Assembly (NCBI GenBank): GCA_965153355.1 | Contig: OZ231127.1 | Span: forward strand, 95,728,001-95,792,000 | Origin: Flaccisagitta enflata | Taxonomy: Eukaryota > Chaetognatha > Sagittoidea > Aphragmophora | Length of the DNA stretch: 64,000 bases | Reading direction: 5' to 3' | Shown here: one piece after another, positions 1 through 28,749 of the stretch | Layout of the letters: every line of letters begins with the position of its first letter | How positions within the stretch are numbered: position 1 is the first letter of the stretch | Notes under the pieces: generated by a model | What the model saw: only the letters and a program-made list of their open reading frames with translations | What the model was told of the DNA's origin: nothing | Database searches by the model: none | Translations under genes and position numbers: made by a program

Positions 1-296
1 CAATATTGCGCAATTTGGCACTTTGTTGGGAAAAAACCAACAAAGGTTAAATTTTTCCCAATTTTTCTTTTCCCAATTTTCCTTGAGATACAGGGTGAAA
101 GATTAGAATGGAAGTTTTTGCCCTTTGAAGCACTGGGATTGTGCAAAATATTACGATAAACAATGTTATCCATGGTTGTTGTCTGTGTCAAATACATTCA
201 CGAGGGTGAAATATGACACTTTTTTACTCCTTTACGTAAGCAGAGCCCTGTCGGACCAATAATTTTTTAATTATGAATTTTTAAATCTTTTTAATC

Positions 297-478
297 ATGT
301 GCTACGCGACTCTACACCCTGCTATGTCAGTCAGTCCATTGGTCGGTTGGTTGGTTGGTCGGTCCCCTTTTTACTTTTTTGGCGTTTTTGAGCTCCTGCC
401 CAGATGCCATAGTGACCTCCAGCACTGCCCCTGCCCAACCGCACGCAACTAGGGTAGCCGTGTATCCGGCCAAGTTTT
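297..478 (-). mobile_element. HINE/DINE-like dispersed element, subfamily 1
   Basis: Begins at the terminal-hairpin end (GTGCTACGCGACTCTACACC), then a GGTYGGT tetranucleotide tract, a conserved block (CTCCTGCCCA, GTGACCTC, GCCCCTGCCCA), CCGCACGCAACT and GTGTATCCGGCC. About 180 bp. The same structure recurs across the window. The Helentron assignment is an inference from structure. Confidence 0.75.
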
Positions 479-790
479 ATATCTGTATGCAAAAGGAATC
501 TAGATCAAAATTCAAATAACAAGCATAACTTGAGATAATGTTTTTCAATCTGGATAAAACTTGGTGTGCAGTCTCCAAATGGAAGAACTCACCCATTGTT
601 TTGTTATCATACAGGTTTGAGCATACTTACTGGTTGGCCAGTTGGTCTGTTGGTTGGTCACCAGCACACAACTTGACTTGCCTTTTATGAGGCCTTGTTT
701 TCTCATTGTTGAGAGTAACCGTTACTCTCTCTCTCTGTCCTCTCTCTCCCTTTTTCTCTCTCTCACTTAATCTCTCTCTCTCTCACACAA

Positions 791-906
<116 letters not shown>

Positions 907-1111
907 ACTTGTACAGTAAAGTTCATTTGAAAATGAGATGAAGAAAAAGGCTGGATTGTCTTCAATAAAACACCTTTTGTGATTTTTCCTAGTCGGCAAA
1001 AGCCGCCATTACTGGTAGTCAAACTGTGCAAGTTATTACAGTATGAATTGTAAGTATTAGATAATAAGTGGTATAAAATCATTATTGCTATAGAATGAGA
1101 TTTACTCTTAC

Positions 1112-18171
<17,060 letters not shown>

Positions 18172-18432
18172 CTTTGGTGTAAAAGTTTAAAAGGAAGGAG
18201 CTCCATCCTGGTTTCAAGACCATTTTTACAGTAGAAATTCAAAGGATCTTGATTGAACCGGCCCATAAAGTTTTGACAAATTGGTAACAATTTCGTTAGA
18301 TTATCTGCAAATGTAAGTCATTCTACACGTTGATATATGGTATTTAAGATGGTCTTCATTTGTTCGAGCAATTCCCCCACTTGATTTGTTAGTAGGGCAG
18401 GCGTGTATAAAGTTGAGCATTCCCCCCCCCCC

Positions 18433-20150
18433 ACAGTGCGGCCAAAACCTAACGCCCGCAGATAAATGCCCTATCTCCACTCCAACCACCCTAATCACCC
18501 CTGCCAGCCTACACAGTGCGGCCAAAACCTAACGCCCGCAGATAAATGCCCTATCTCCACTCCAACCACCCTAATCACCCCTGCCAGCCTACACAGTGCG
18601 GCCAAAACCTAACGCCCGCAGATAAATGCCCTATCTCCACTCCAACCACCCTAATCACCCCTGCCAGCCTACACAGTGCGGCCAAAACCTAACGCCCGCA
18701 GATAAATGCCCTATCTCCACTCCAACCACCCTAATCACCCCTGCCAGCTCTGCACAGTGCGGCAAACCTTAACGCCCAGACAAATGCCCTATCTCCACTC
18801 CAACCACCCTAATCACCTCTGCAGCCCAGTGCGCCAAAACCAACGCCCGCAGATAAATGCCCTATCTCCACTCCAACCACCCTAATCACCCCTGCCAGCC
18901 TACACAGTGCGGCCAAAACCTAACGCCCGCAGATAAATGCCCTATCTCCACTCCAACCACCCTAATCACCCCTGCCAGCCTACACAGTGCGGCCAAAACC
19001 TAACGCCCGCAGATAAATGCCCTATCTCCACTCCAACCACCCTAATCACCCCTGCCAGCCTACACAGTGCGGCCAAAACCTAACGCCCGCAGATAAATGC
19101 CCTATCTCCACTCCAACCACCCTAATCACCCCTGCCAGCCTACACAGTGCGGCCAAAACCTAACGCCCGCAGATAAATGCCCTATCTCCACTCCAACCAC
19201 CCTAATCACCCCTGCCAGCCTACACAGTGCGGCCAAAACCTAACGCCCGCAGATAAATGCCCTATCTCCACTCCAACCACCCTAATCACCCCTGCCAGCC
19301 TACACAGTGCGGCCAAAACCTAACGCCCGCAGATAAATGCCCTATCTCCACTCCAACCACCCTAATCACCCCTGCCAGCATATACACAGTGCGGCCAAAA
19401 CCTAACGCCCGCAGATAAATGCCCTATCTCCACTCCAACCACCCTAATCACCCCTGCCAGCCTACACAGTGCGGCCAAAACCTAACGCCCGCAGATAAAT
19501 GCCCTATCTCCACTCCAACCACCCGAATCACCCCTGCCAGCCTACACAGTGCGGCCAAAACCTAACGCCCGCAGATAAATGCCCTATCTCCACTCCAACC
19601 ACCCAGATCACACTGCGGCAGCTCTCACACAGTGCGGCCAAAACCTAACGCCCGCAGATAAATGCCCTATCTCCACTCCAACCACCCGAATCACCCCTGC
19701 CAGCCTACACAGTGCGGCCAAAACCTAACGCCCGCAGATAAATGCCCTATCTCCACTCCAACCACCCGAATCACCCCTGCCAGCCTACACAGTGCGGCCA
19801 AAACCTAACGCCCGCAGATAAATGCCCTATCTCCACTCCAACCACCCGAATCACCCCTGCCAGCCTACACAGTGCGGCCAAAACCTAACGCCCGCAGATA
19901 AATGCCCTATCTCCACTCCAACCACCCGAATCACCCCTGCCAGCCTACACAGTGCGGCCAAAACCTAACGCCCGCAGATAAATGCCCTATCTCCACTCCA
20001 ACCACCCGAATCACCCCTGCCAGCCTACACAGTGCGGCCAAAACCTAACGCCCGCAGATAAATGCCCTATCTCCACTCCAACCACCCGAATCACCCCTGC
20101 CAGCCTACACAGTGCGGCCAAAACCTAACGCCCGCAGATAAATGCCCTAT
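18433..20150. repeat. 80-bp satellite array, about 21 copies
   Basis: The period is exactly 80 bp (e.g. starts at 18434, 18514, 18594). The unit contains CAGTGCGGCCAAAACCTAAC, GCCCGCAGATAAATGCCCTA and TCTCCACTCCAACCACC. Early units read CACCCTAATCACC, later ones (from about 19520) CACCCGAATCACC. Degenerate units near 18750-18840, 19375 and 19605-19630. The last unit is truncated. No frame is preserved across units. Confidence 0.97.
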
Positions 20151-20159
20151 TGCTTCTAG

Positions 20160-20515
20160 TCTTAACAGATTAATATGATCTTGCCCCCGTCCCTCCCACC
20201 TCCACAATTCAATTTTTTTCAAATCAAATCTTTGGAATCGTTTCCTAACACTTGAGTATTCTTAAGTTATTAATGGTACATGCTCTCTTATTTCATTAAC
20301 AGTTATATCCAGGAAAATGTCCCTTTTGCAATATGAAGCATTACATTTGGGAGAGGATTCTTTGCAGTATAACAGTTTAAATCTATAATCTAAGTTTGAA
20401 ACTTCAAAACTGCAATATGCAGAATTCAATGAAGCATTTGGATTCAGTCACATCGTTTCACCAAAAAATTCTCTCTGCGTGGAGTTCATCATTTTATCCC
20501 TTCCTGTTCATTGTT
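20160..20515. other. Non-coding spacer right of the satellite
   Basis: AT-rich single-copy-looking sequence. I looked for S1-S4 exons of the first channel unit here on the minus strand and found none I can support. Confidence 0.4.
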
Positions 20516-20842
20516 TTTAGTCGCATGCTACGCAACTCGACACCCCGCTTTGTCCATCCATCGGTTGATCAGTCGGATCCCTTTTTAGTTGCGGACACGC
20601 AACTCTATAAGAGGCTTTGTCTGTCCGTCTGTTGGTTGGTCGGTCTGTCCGTAACCATTGAGTCAAAAAGTGAGAAAACGCGCATTTCCGCCCCTGCCCA
20701 CCCGTCCGCAACTGATGGCTGTGTATCCGGCCTTGTTACTTTTTTGGAGTTTTTGAGCGTTTTGAGCTCACTGCTTCTGCCCAAACGCCCCAGTGACCTA
20801 CTCAATCACTGTCCCTAGGGTAGCCGTGTATATGGCCTTGTC
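20516..20842 (-). mobile_element. HINE/DINE-like element, subfamily 1, split by a nested subfamily-2 copy
   Basis: TTTTAGTCGCATGCTACGCAAC..TTTGTCCATCC at the left, CTAGGGTAGCCGTGTATATGG at the right. The interruption falls between CCCTTTTT and ACTTTTTTGG, which are contiguous in the copy at 297-478. Confidence 0.85.
20586..20739 (-). mobile_element. HINE/DINE-like element, subfamily 2, nested
   Basis: Starts AGTTGCGGACACGCAACTCT (hairpin), then ATAAGAGGCTTTGTCTGTCC and GTTGGTCGGTC; ends CCGTCCGCAACTGATGGCTG, TGTATCCGGCCTTGTT. The ten bases AGTTGCGGAC and GTCCGCAACT are inverted copies. Confidence 0.85.
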
Positions 20843-20989
20843 CTGAAAACGACCACTTCTTTTCTGGTTGTGCCCGTCAAATGAGGGAAGATATCAAATG
20901 CTATGTGGTAATGTACAAGTCTTTCACAAGTGATACCTAGAATATTACCACTGTATTTTTTCTAAAAAGCGCCCCGGGCGCGGAAATGA

Positions 20990-21290
20990 AATATGATTCT
21001 TGCTTTTTTGGGAGTTCCCAAGGGGCATGCTTTCACACAGGAGAAATTTCTCCTCCTCCTTCTCCTTCTTCTCTCCCCGTACTCCCCCCTGCCTCAAGGC
21101 TCAAATCCTGGCCTGAGGCACAACTTAGCCTCGAGGCTCAACCCACCTCGGGAGGCTCAATCCCTGCCCAAGGTTTCAACCCAGCCTAGAGGATCAAACT
21201 TAGCAGCCTTCGCGTCCAAACCCGTCTCAAAGTCAAATCCATGCCCAAAGCTCAACCAGTTCTTCAAAGTTCTTTCAGTCAAGCACCACT
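20990..21290 (+). mobile_element. Degenerate GCAGCGG-type element half
   Basis: GGGAGTTCCCAAGGGGCATG, CACACAGGAGAAATTTCTCC then GCTCAA-centred units related to those of the element at 21755-22388. No clear right end. Confidence 0.5.
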
Positions 21291-21754
21291 AATTAATTTC
21301 ACACTTCACATTACCATATAGGATATTTGGCTGAACATCTAACGCTTTTGAGACTATTAACCCTCCAATCAGAACCCCTTTATATTGCAGATGAACTGTC
21401 ATTCAGTCTATCTTTTTCATGGAAGGCTATTAAAATGCTAAATTTGACTCAAAATGGAGATATTCATTGCAGATATTTGTTTGAAAGTCTTTGAAAATGC
21501 CTCATTGTGTTGTATTCTTTCATCATTTTACTCCTAATATTTCTGTCCATATCTCTTCTGAAAAGTGTAATATTGAGAAAAAAAAGAAGGGGGGGGGCAG
21601 TTTTGGAGGGGGGCGTTTTTTTGAAAAAATATGGTATGTAATGTATTTACTTACTTTTCTGCATATTTTACAAATCAAATAGTCTGCAAGGTAAGGAGAT
21701 GGTCAGCGGTACCTGTTGCCCCTAAGTGAGTGTATGTGGGTGTGAGGTGGTTAG

Positions 21755-22390
21755 AGGGGCAGCGGCCCCAAAGGGGCCGATGACCTATGCTGTTTTTATT
21801 TGAGCCTCAAGGCTGGGATTAGGGTCTGGAGGCTGTAATTGGGGCCTTGAGACTGGGATTTGAGCCTTGAGGCTGGGATTTGAGCTTTGAGGCTGGGATT
21901 TGAGCTTTGAGGCTGGGATTTGGGCCTTAATAATTGGATTTGAGACTCAAGGCTGGTATTTGAGCCTCAAGGCTGTGAATTGAGCCAAGAGGCTAGAATT
22001 TGAGCCTCAAGGCTGAGATTTGAGCCAAGAGGCTGGGATTTGGGCCTCGAGGCTGGGATTTGGGCCTCGAGGCTGGGATTTGAGCCTCAAGACTGGGGTT
22101 GGAGCCCCAGGCTGGGATTTGAGCCCAGAGAGGGATTTGAGCCTCAAGGCTGGGATTTGATCCTCAAGACTAGGATTTGAGCCTCGAGACTGAGATTTGA
22201 GCCTCGAGACTAGATTTGAGCCCGAGACTGATTTGAGCCCGAGACCAGGATTGAGCTCTGGCCAGGACGGTCTGAAGCTAGGATTTGGGTCCCAAGGCCG
22301 GGGGACGAGGAGAAGAAGATGAAGGAGAAGGAGAAATTTCCCCTGTGTTCGACAGTAATGCCGACCCTTCGGGGCCGCTGCCCAAAAAGT
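21755..22390. mobile_element. GCAGCGG inverted-repeat element (copy 3) with 20-bp array
   Basis: Left GGGGCAGCGGCCCCAAAGGG; right GACCCTTCGGGGCCGCTGCC. The interior is about 25 units of TGAGCCTCAAGGCTGGGATT with variants. Confidence 0.8.
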
Positions 22391-24059
22391 AATGACCATA
22401 CTAGGAGACCTCTAACTCTGGTGGGCAACGCTTGAAAGAAAACAAGGTTGTATACACAGCTACAGAAGTCGCATGCGGGTGGGCAGGGGCAGTGACATAA
22501 AAAGCTGACCCATGTATTTGGGTTGGAGTAGTAATGCAACAAGGACATTACGAGTTGGGCTACGTTTAAAAAAAAAAATTATATGACAAGGCTGGAAAAA
22601 GGTCAATCTTGTAAAAACCTGGGAATTCAACCGTGACCTTTTTAGAGCCCTACATATGGGCGTTCAGAAACGGCCTCTTGAAAACACCCAAAAATGGCTA
22701 TTTTTGGGTATTTTTGACTAAAATTTGGTACTTCAATGGAGGCCAAGTGTTTGATTTCATAGTTAGATGCTTCATGATGTAAGAGACTAGGAAAACAAGA
22801 ATCATGATGGTGGGGCAATAATGGGGTACCTAAAAAGGGTCAAAATGGGCTCCTAAAGCAAAAAAATATTAGTTTTTTTGTCATTGTGGCTATAAAAATC
22901 ATTGGAATCCCTTCAGATTTGAAATGGAAGTTCCTAGTTAATGTAACTACCATCATGTAAAATTTTGTGGCCCTCCCTAAACGGCTTCATAGGAAAATTT
23001 GGCCCAAAAAAACAAAAATCACCCCAAAAAAATCATGTTTTTAAGTTCATTGACCTTAAAACAACATTTAAAGGTCAGGGTACCCCAATTTTTTTTCCTC
23101 TTTTGCAAATATAACATGTCTGGAGGTTCCAAAAAATAATTTCAGGCCATATATAAAAAAAATGGCGGAGATACGACCATTTGAAGAGACGTGGTAAAAC
23201 TGAAAAACGCCGAAAATGGCCATTTTGTGGGATTATTAGAAAAATTTGGTATTTAAATGGAGGCCATGTGTTTAATATCATCATTAGGGACACTTAAAGA
23301 TGTAAGAGATTAGAAAAACAAGAATCATGATAATGGGGCTATTATGGGGTACGGTGCCGAACAGCGACTCCCAAAGCGAAAAATAGTCTTTTTTTGCTGT
23401 ATACAAAATGCTTGAATTCTTCAGTTTTAAATGGAAGTTCCCATTATTGCACCATTATCATGCATATAGCCTGTGGCCCTCCCCAAATGGCTTCATAGGG
23501 AAATTTGGCCCCATAAACCAAATATCGTTAAAAAAAATCATGTTTTTGAGTTCATTGAACTTAAAACAATATTCAAAGGTCAGGGTACCCCAATTTTTGT
23601 TCCGCTTCTGCTAGTATGACATGTTTGGAGGTTCCGAAAAATATTACAGGCCATATTTGCAAAAAGGCTGAGATATGACCATTTGAAGCGACATGGTACA
23701 ACTGAAAAATGCTGAAAATAGTCATTTTAGGGATTTTTAGAAAAAAATTGGTACAAAAAAATAGTCCCTATGGTTTTGATTTATAATTGGGGATGCTTAT
23801 AGATGTGAGAGACTAGGAGAACATTAATCATGGGGATGGGGCTATTGTGGGTTACCTAAAAAAGCCCAAAAAGGGCCCCTTGAAGCAAAAAATAGTTGTT
23901 TTTTTTCATTGTGGCTAAAGAAATGGTTGGAATCTCTTTAAATTTGAAATGGAAGTTCCTAAATAATATAACTACCATCATTTAGAATTTTGTGGCCCTC
24001 CTTACACGGCTTCATGAGGAGAAATTCTGGCTGTTTGTAACACCAAAATCAGCTTTTTA

Positions 24060-24160
24060 AACAAGGCCGGATACACGGCTACCCCAGTCGCATGCGGGTG
24101 GGCAGGGGCCATACTTGAGGTCAGTAAAGCATTTAGGCAGGAGCAGTAAAGCCAAAACCC
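24060..24160 (+). mobile_element. HINE/DINE-like element, truncated
   Basis: AACAAGGCCGGATACACGGC, AGTCGCATGCGGGTGGGCAG, GAGCAGTAAAGCC, then the foldback unit resumes. Confidence 0.75.
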
Positions 24161-24270
24161 CCATTTTTCTAATAATCCCAAAAATGGCCATTTTCGGCAT
24201 TTTTCAGTTTTACCACGTCATTTAAAATGGTCATATCTCCACCATTTTTTAGAATTATGACGTGAAATTT

Positions 24271-24652
24271 TTAGTCGTGTGCACGCGACTCTACAACCCT
24301 GCTTTCCGTCGGTCCGCCAGTCCGTCGGTCCGTCGGTCCGTCGGTCCGTCGGTCCACACACTTTACTTTTTTTTTGTACTATAACAACAACTCTTAGGTC
24401 ATTTTAAGTCATTTTAGGTCATTTATAGTTATTCTAAGTATTTCTGAGTCATTCTAAGTCATTCTAAGTCATTTTAACTTATTCTAACTTATTTTTGGTC
24501 TTTAGGTTTTTTAGTCATTTTAAGTCCTTTTTGGTCATTTTAGGTCATTCTAAGTTATTGAAAGTCATTCTAAGTCATTCTAAGTAATTTCTAAGTCATT
24601 CTTAGTCTGTAAGTCTCGCACGCCACTTATTGGTGTTGGCCTTGTTTTTGGA
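24271..24652 (-). mobile_element. HINE/DINE-like element with expanded TCATTCTAAG minisatellite
   Basis: Starts TTTTTAGTCGTGTGCACGCG, (GGTCCGTC)n at 24300-24355, then about 200 bp of 10-bp TCATTCTAAG-type repeats, and ends CTCGCACGCCACT..TTGGCCTTG. Confidence 0.7.
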
Positions 24653-25239
24653 ACCTCCAGACTTGTTATATTAGCAAAAGTGGAAAAAAAAATTGGCGTA
24701 CCCTGACCTTCAAATGTTGTTTTATGGTCAATGAACTCAAAAACATGATTTTTTAGGGGCGATTTTTGGTTTTTGGGGCTAAATTTTCCTATGAAGCCGT
24801 TTAGGGAGGGCCACAAAATTTTACATGATAGTAGTTACATTAACTGGGAACTTCCATTTCAAATTTGAAGGGATTCCAATAATTTTTATAGCCACAATGA
24901 AAAACAAACTAATATTTTTTTGCTTTAGGGGCTCTTTTTGAGCCTTTTTAGGTACCCCATTATTGCCCCACCATCATGATTCTTGTTTTCCTAGTCTCTT
25001 ACATCATGAAGCATCCCTATCTGTGAAATCAAACACTTGGCCTCCATTTAAGTACCAAACTTATTGAAAAAATAACAAAAAAATAGCCATTTTTGGTGCA
25101 GTCTTTTTGGGGCCGTTTCTAAACGTTCTCGCGTAGGCTCTAAAAAAGGTCAATGTTGATTCCCAGGTTTTTATAATAAAAGATTGACCTTTTTCCAGCC
25201 TTGTCATATAATTTTTTTTTGTGACTAGAAATAATGCAG

Positions 25240-25657
25240 CTAGCTCAACTCCTGCATGTGGCGGATTAGACCTAAGTCGCGTGCGTCGGCACTTTCAAAA
25301 AATGCCAGGCAGACAGCAAACAACTATTTTTTTTTCAAAAACACTTAGGAAACGATTGTTCACTTTTCCAAGTTTCTTTTCACTATTCAGAGACATAAAA
25401 AATGCAATAAAAAGCCTTTAAAACAACTTTGTAATGGACAGACTGACCAACAGACTGACAGACCAACAGACTGGCTAACAGACTGACCAACCAGCCAACA
25501 AGTGCTTTTTAATGCCTAAAACACCTTATAAACGACTTTGTGAAGGACGGACGGAAGGGCCAACGACTGACCGACCGACGGATGGAACGACCGACGGAAC
25601 GACCGACGGAACGAAAACTGGCTTATGGAGTCGCATAGCATGCGATCCCAAAATCGC
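25240..25657 (+). mobile_element. HINE/DINE-like element, second family (copy 2)
   Basis: Same blocks as 1545-1893: TAAGTCGCGTGCGTCGGCAC, AAAATGCCAGGCAGACAG, GACTGACC and GACGGAAC tracts, terminal GTCGCATAGCATGCGATC hairpin. Confidence 0.8.
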
Positions 25658-25808
25658 CCAAAAATGTCAAAAAACTGATGGGAATTGATCAACTGACCGA
25701 CCAACAGACTGTCTCACATCTCACATATCGAGTCATAGAGTCGCCTGCAGGAGACTAAAAATGGAAGCGGAAACGGAAGCGGGAGCAGCATATACATCAA
25801 CCGCATCC

Positions 25809-25811
<3 letters not shown>

Positions 25812-25896
<85 letters not shown>
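25812..25896. repeat. (GT)n microsatellite
   Basis: Pure GT, about 85 bp. Confidence 0.97.
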
Positions 25897-25897
<1 letters not shown>

Positions 25898-25929
25898 ATT
25901 GGTTGGTTGGTAACGCATTCAACAATATC

Positions 25930-26205
25930 GTGAAATAATCGTTATCATCATAGTCAACATTATCATCGACAAGATCATCGTCAAAATCATTGAGGCGTCA
26001 TCATCGTCGACAACATCATCGTCATCATCATCGTCATCATCATCATCATCGTCATCGTCATCATCATCGTCATCGTCATCATCATCATCGAATCATCATC
26101 ATCATCATCTAATCATCATCATCATCATCTAATCATCATTGTCATCATCATCATCATCATCATCATCATCACATCATCATCACCATCATCGTGATCATCT
26201 CAATA
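25930..26205. repeat. (ATC)n trinucleotide repeat
   Basis: ATC/GTC repeats translated as poly-Ser, poly-His or poly-Asp depending on frame; no exon signals around it. Confidence 0.95.
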
Positions 26206-26500
26206 AAGACACACTTGTAATCCGACAAAAACCTTTTCGCGCTTTTGATTGTACGCGGAATGTACCAAACATTGATAATGTTAATATCCAGGATCGACCA
26301 CTATCAATGAAAAGGAATGTAGAGAGAAGGGAAAACAGGGAAACCTCTCGACCCGCGCCGAATCTAGGAAATTCACAACTTCGTTTAAATCTATCAAAAA
26401 GTTTCAGAGATTGTCCTAATTACAGTTTTTCGTTTCTATTGCATGAATTTGAATGGCAGTCGAAGTGCCGCTTTACAATCCGACCGGGTCAGATGACTTC

Positions 26501-27093
26501 TACTGTACGATGGGAGCAAAGATGACCTAGACTGGAGGATAGATTTTAGGTATCTTTATTTCATTTGATGTATAAATAAAATTGAGATTTATGCTTATTA
26601 GAGGTTGCTCTATTGCTTGAATATATTGGCTTCTCTCATTTTTAAACTAATGACTTGACTTCATCAGGATTTTATTTTTCAATGTTCTAACCTAGCTTAT
26701 CAGATTGGGCAAAAAATTTTTTACCATTCATAGAAAAAAAATCAGCTTAATCGGACTATTTTTACAGGTTTTATGCCTTTTTTAAGCTTTGCCCAGATAT
26801 TAATTTACATAATTATTTTTTTTTAGAAATAGCTGTAATCCGATTGAACTGATTTTTTTTTCTCAAAATTATATAAAATTTTTGACCCAATCAGATGGGC
26901 TAGGTTAAAACGCTAAAAAATAAAGTCCTGATGAAGTCAAGTTACAAGTTGAAGAATAAGAAAAGCCAATATATTCAAGCAATAAAGCAACCTTTAATAA
27001 GCATACATCTCAATTCTTTTATAAATTTTAAAAAATCAATATACCTAAAATCTAACCTCCAGTCGAGATCGTCTTTGCTCCCATCGTACTGTA
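26501..27093. mobile_element. Foldback element 3 (~590 bp) with ~270-bp inverted arms
   Basis: Right end reads (reverse) TACAGTACGATGGGAGCAAA; left end TACTGTACGATGGGAGCAAA. The arms pair from 26501-26770 to 26820-27093, diverged. Shares TACAGTAC with the 8-kb foldback element. Confidence 0.8.
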
Positions 27094-27336
27094 TGCCTCT
27101 ACGATTAATTAACTTCAAGATGTCAAGCGAAGGATAGGACGTAGCGTGTCTGGTGACAAATAACAAGATCGGTTACTGCTGAGAAATCAAGTGACGCCGG
27201 GTCACAATATCGTTGCAGACGGGTGGGCAGGGGTTTATAACCCCCATCCGTACCCTCCCCCACCCCATGCTCACTCACACATACAGATAATCATAAGTTA
27301 CAACAGCAACATTATAAACGCTCGTTTTCACTCTTT

Positions 27337-27523
27337 TTAGTTGCGGACAAGCGACTCTATAAGAGGCTTTGTCCATCCGTCCGTTGGTCCGTTGGTATGT
27401 TGGTCCGTCGGTCCGTTGGTCCGTTGGTCCGTTGGTGAGCATGAGTCGAAAAGTGGGAAATCGCGCATTTCCGCCCCTGCCCACCCGTCCGCGACTGGTA
27501 TTGGCCGTGTATCCGGCCTTGTT
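27337..27523 (-). mobile_element. HINE/DINE-like element, subfamily 2
   Basis: TTTTTAGTTGCGGACAAGCG, GGCTTTGTCCATCCGTCC, (GGTCCGTT)n, CCGTCCGCGACTGG, GTGTATCCGGCCTTGTT. Confidence 0.85.
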
Positions 27524-27608
27524 AACTCAATCGTCACATATGGATGGACTGACAGTCGGACGTACGGAAGGACAAAGCCTCTAATAAAGTTGCGTGTCCG
27601 CAACTAGA
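27524..27608 (+). mobile_element. HINE/DINE-like element, subfamily 2, 3' fragment abutting a reversed copy
   Basis: GGATGGACTGACAGTCGGAC, AAAGCCTCTAATAAAG, hairpin GTTGCG-TGTC-CGCAAC. It directly follows the oppositely oriented copy. Confidence 0.75.
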
Positions 27609-28055
27609 ATGAAATACAGGTGAGCACCGAAAGAGCGCCTCCGCTACTAAGGCATACACGCTTAAGCGCAACAAACTTCTTTCTCATGAGTGATAACACT
27701 TGGCATTAAAGCAGCTTCACTATGAGATATTATTTTGCTCAGTTCCTGGGATTGCGCTCAAGTGAAGCGCAACTGTAAAAGAAAAAAGCTCAATAAGGGC
27801 ACCATGCACATGCAGACCGTCTAGAATTCGGGTGACCGATCAGCTGACCGACAAAGCTTCGTTTACGCGTGCTTGGGCGCACTCGTAGATAGAGCAAGGA
27901 AGACGTCCTTCATACTGAAAGATTGCAACATGAAACTGGTGTTTTTACACATTCAAACACGCATGTACACTAGTAACTGGAATACAAATGGTCCGAAGTT
28001 ATTGCAAAATCGGGACGCATCGTTGCCCGATCGCGATCGGGCTTGTTTTATCTCT

Positions 28056-28256
28056 TTTTAGTAGCGTGCTACGCGACTCTACTCTCCGCTTTGTCGGTCC
28101 GTCCGTCGGTCCTTCCGTCCGTCCATCACACTTTACTTTTTTTGAGTTTTTGCGGTCTTTGGTCTCACTGCTCTCGCCCAAATGATCAAGTGACCTCAAA
28201 TACAGCCCCTGCCCACCCGCACGCGACTGGGTTAGCCGTGTATCCGGCCTTGTTTC
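28056..28256 (-). mobile_element. HINE/DINE-like element, subfamily 1
   Basis: TTTTTAGTAGCGTGCTACGC, GGTCCGTCCGTCGGTCC, CACTTTACTTTTTTTGAG, CCGCACGCGACTGGGTTAGC, GTGTATCCGGCCTTGTTT. Confidence 0.85.
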
Positions 28257-28582
28257 TTTATTTCTTTTCCTACATGCTACATATTCCTCTTCGTCCTCTT
28301 CCTGTCTTCCTGTCATAACACGCCTCTTTATCTCCTCCGACCTCTTTTGTTGTTCCTTACCGTTCATTAATATTATTATTGATTTTTTTCTTCTGAAATT
28401 GAAAGGGAGGATGGTATCAATTTCATATCTCCTTTATGCTCAAGACGACATTTGTTTTTAGTCAGAATAACTCTCAAGTTATTGCGCTCTCTACAAGCAA
28501 GAGTTTCCATACTTATGGGTTTACGAGTAAAACAAAAGAACAACAAGGGCATAAAGGCACATACTCGATCACATACACACTC

Positions 28583-28587
<5 letters not shown>

Positions 28588-28674
<87 letters not shown>
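28588..28674. repeat. (CA)n microsatellite
   Basis: Pure CA. Confidence 0.97.
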
Positions 28675-28675
<1 letters not shown>

Positions 28676-28749
28676 GACCAAATACGTGCACACAAATGAT
28701 ACAAATACGCAAACACACACAGACGTAGACACACCCGTGCATTTTTTCT

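Larger units (their letters stand above)
22582..25208. mobile_element. Foldback element 2 with ~560-bp inverted arms
   Basis: TATGACAAGGCTGGAAAAAG at the left and its reverse complement at the right; arms about 22582-23131 and 24651-25208. Between the arms two more direct copies of an about 500-bp unit (GGAGGTTCC..CATTTGAAG..GGCCATGTG) at about 23170-23660 and 23660-24040, then dispersed-element sequence. No protein frame. Confidence 0.8.

Noticed and set aside
18433-20150. CRISPR-like array
   Set aside because: Contiguous 80-bp satellite without unique spacers, in a eukaryotic context.
21755-22390. Repeat protein encoded by the 20-bp units
   Set aside because: A 20-bp period rotates frame each unit; the open frames are accidental and the array sits within an inverted-repeat element.
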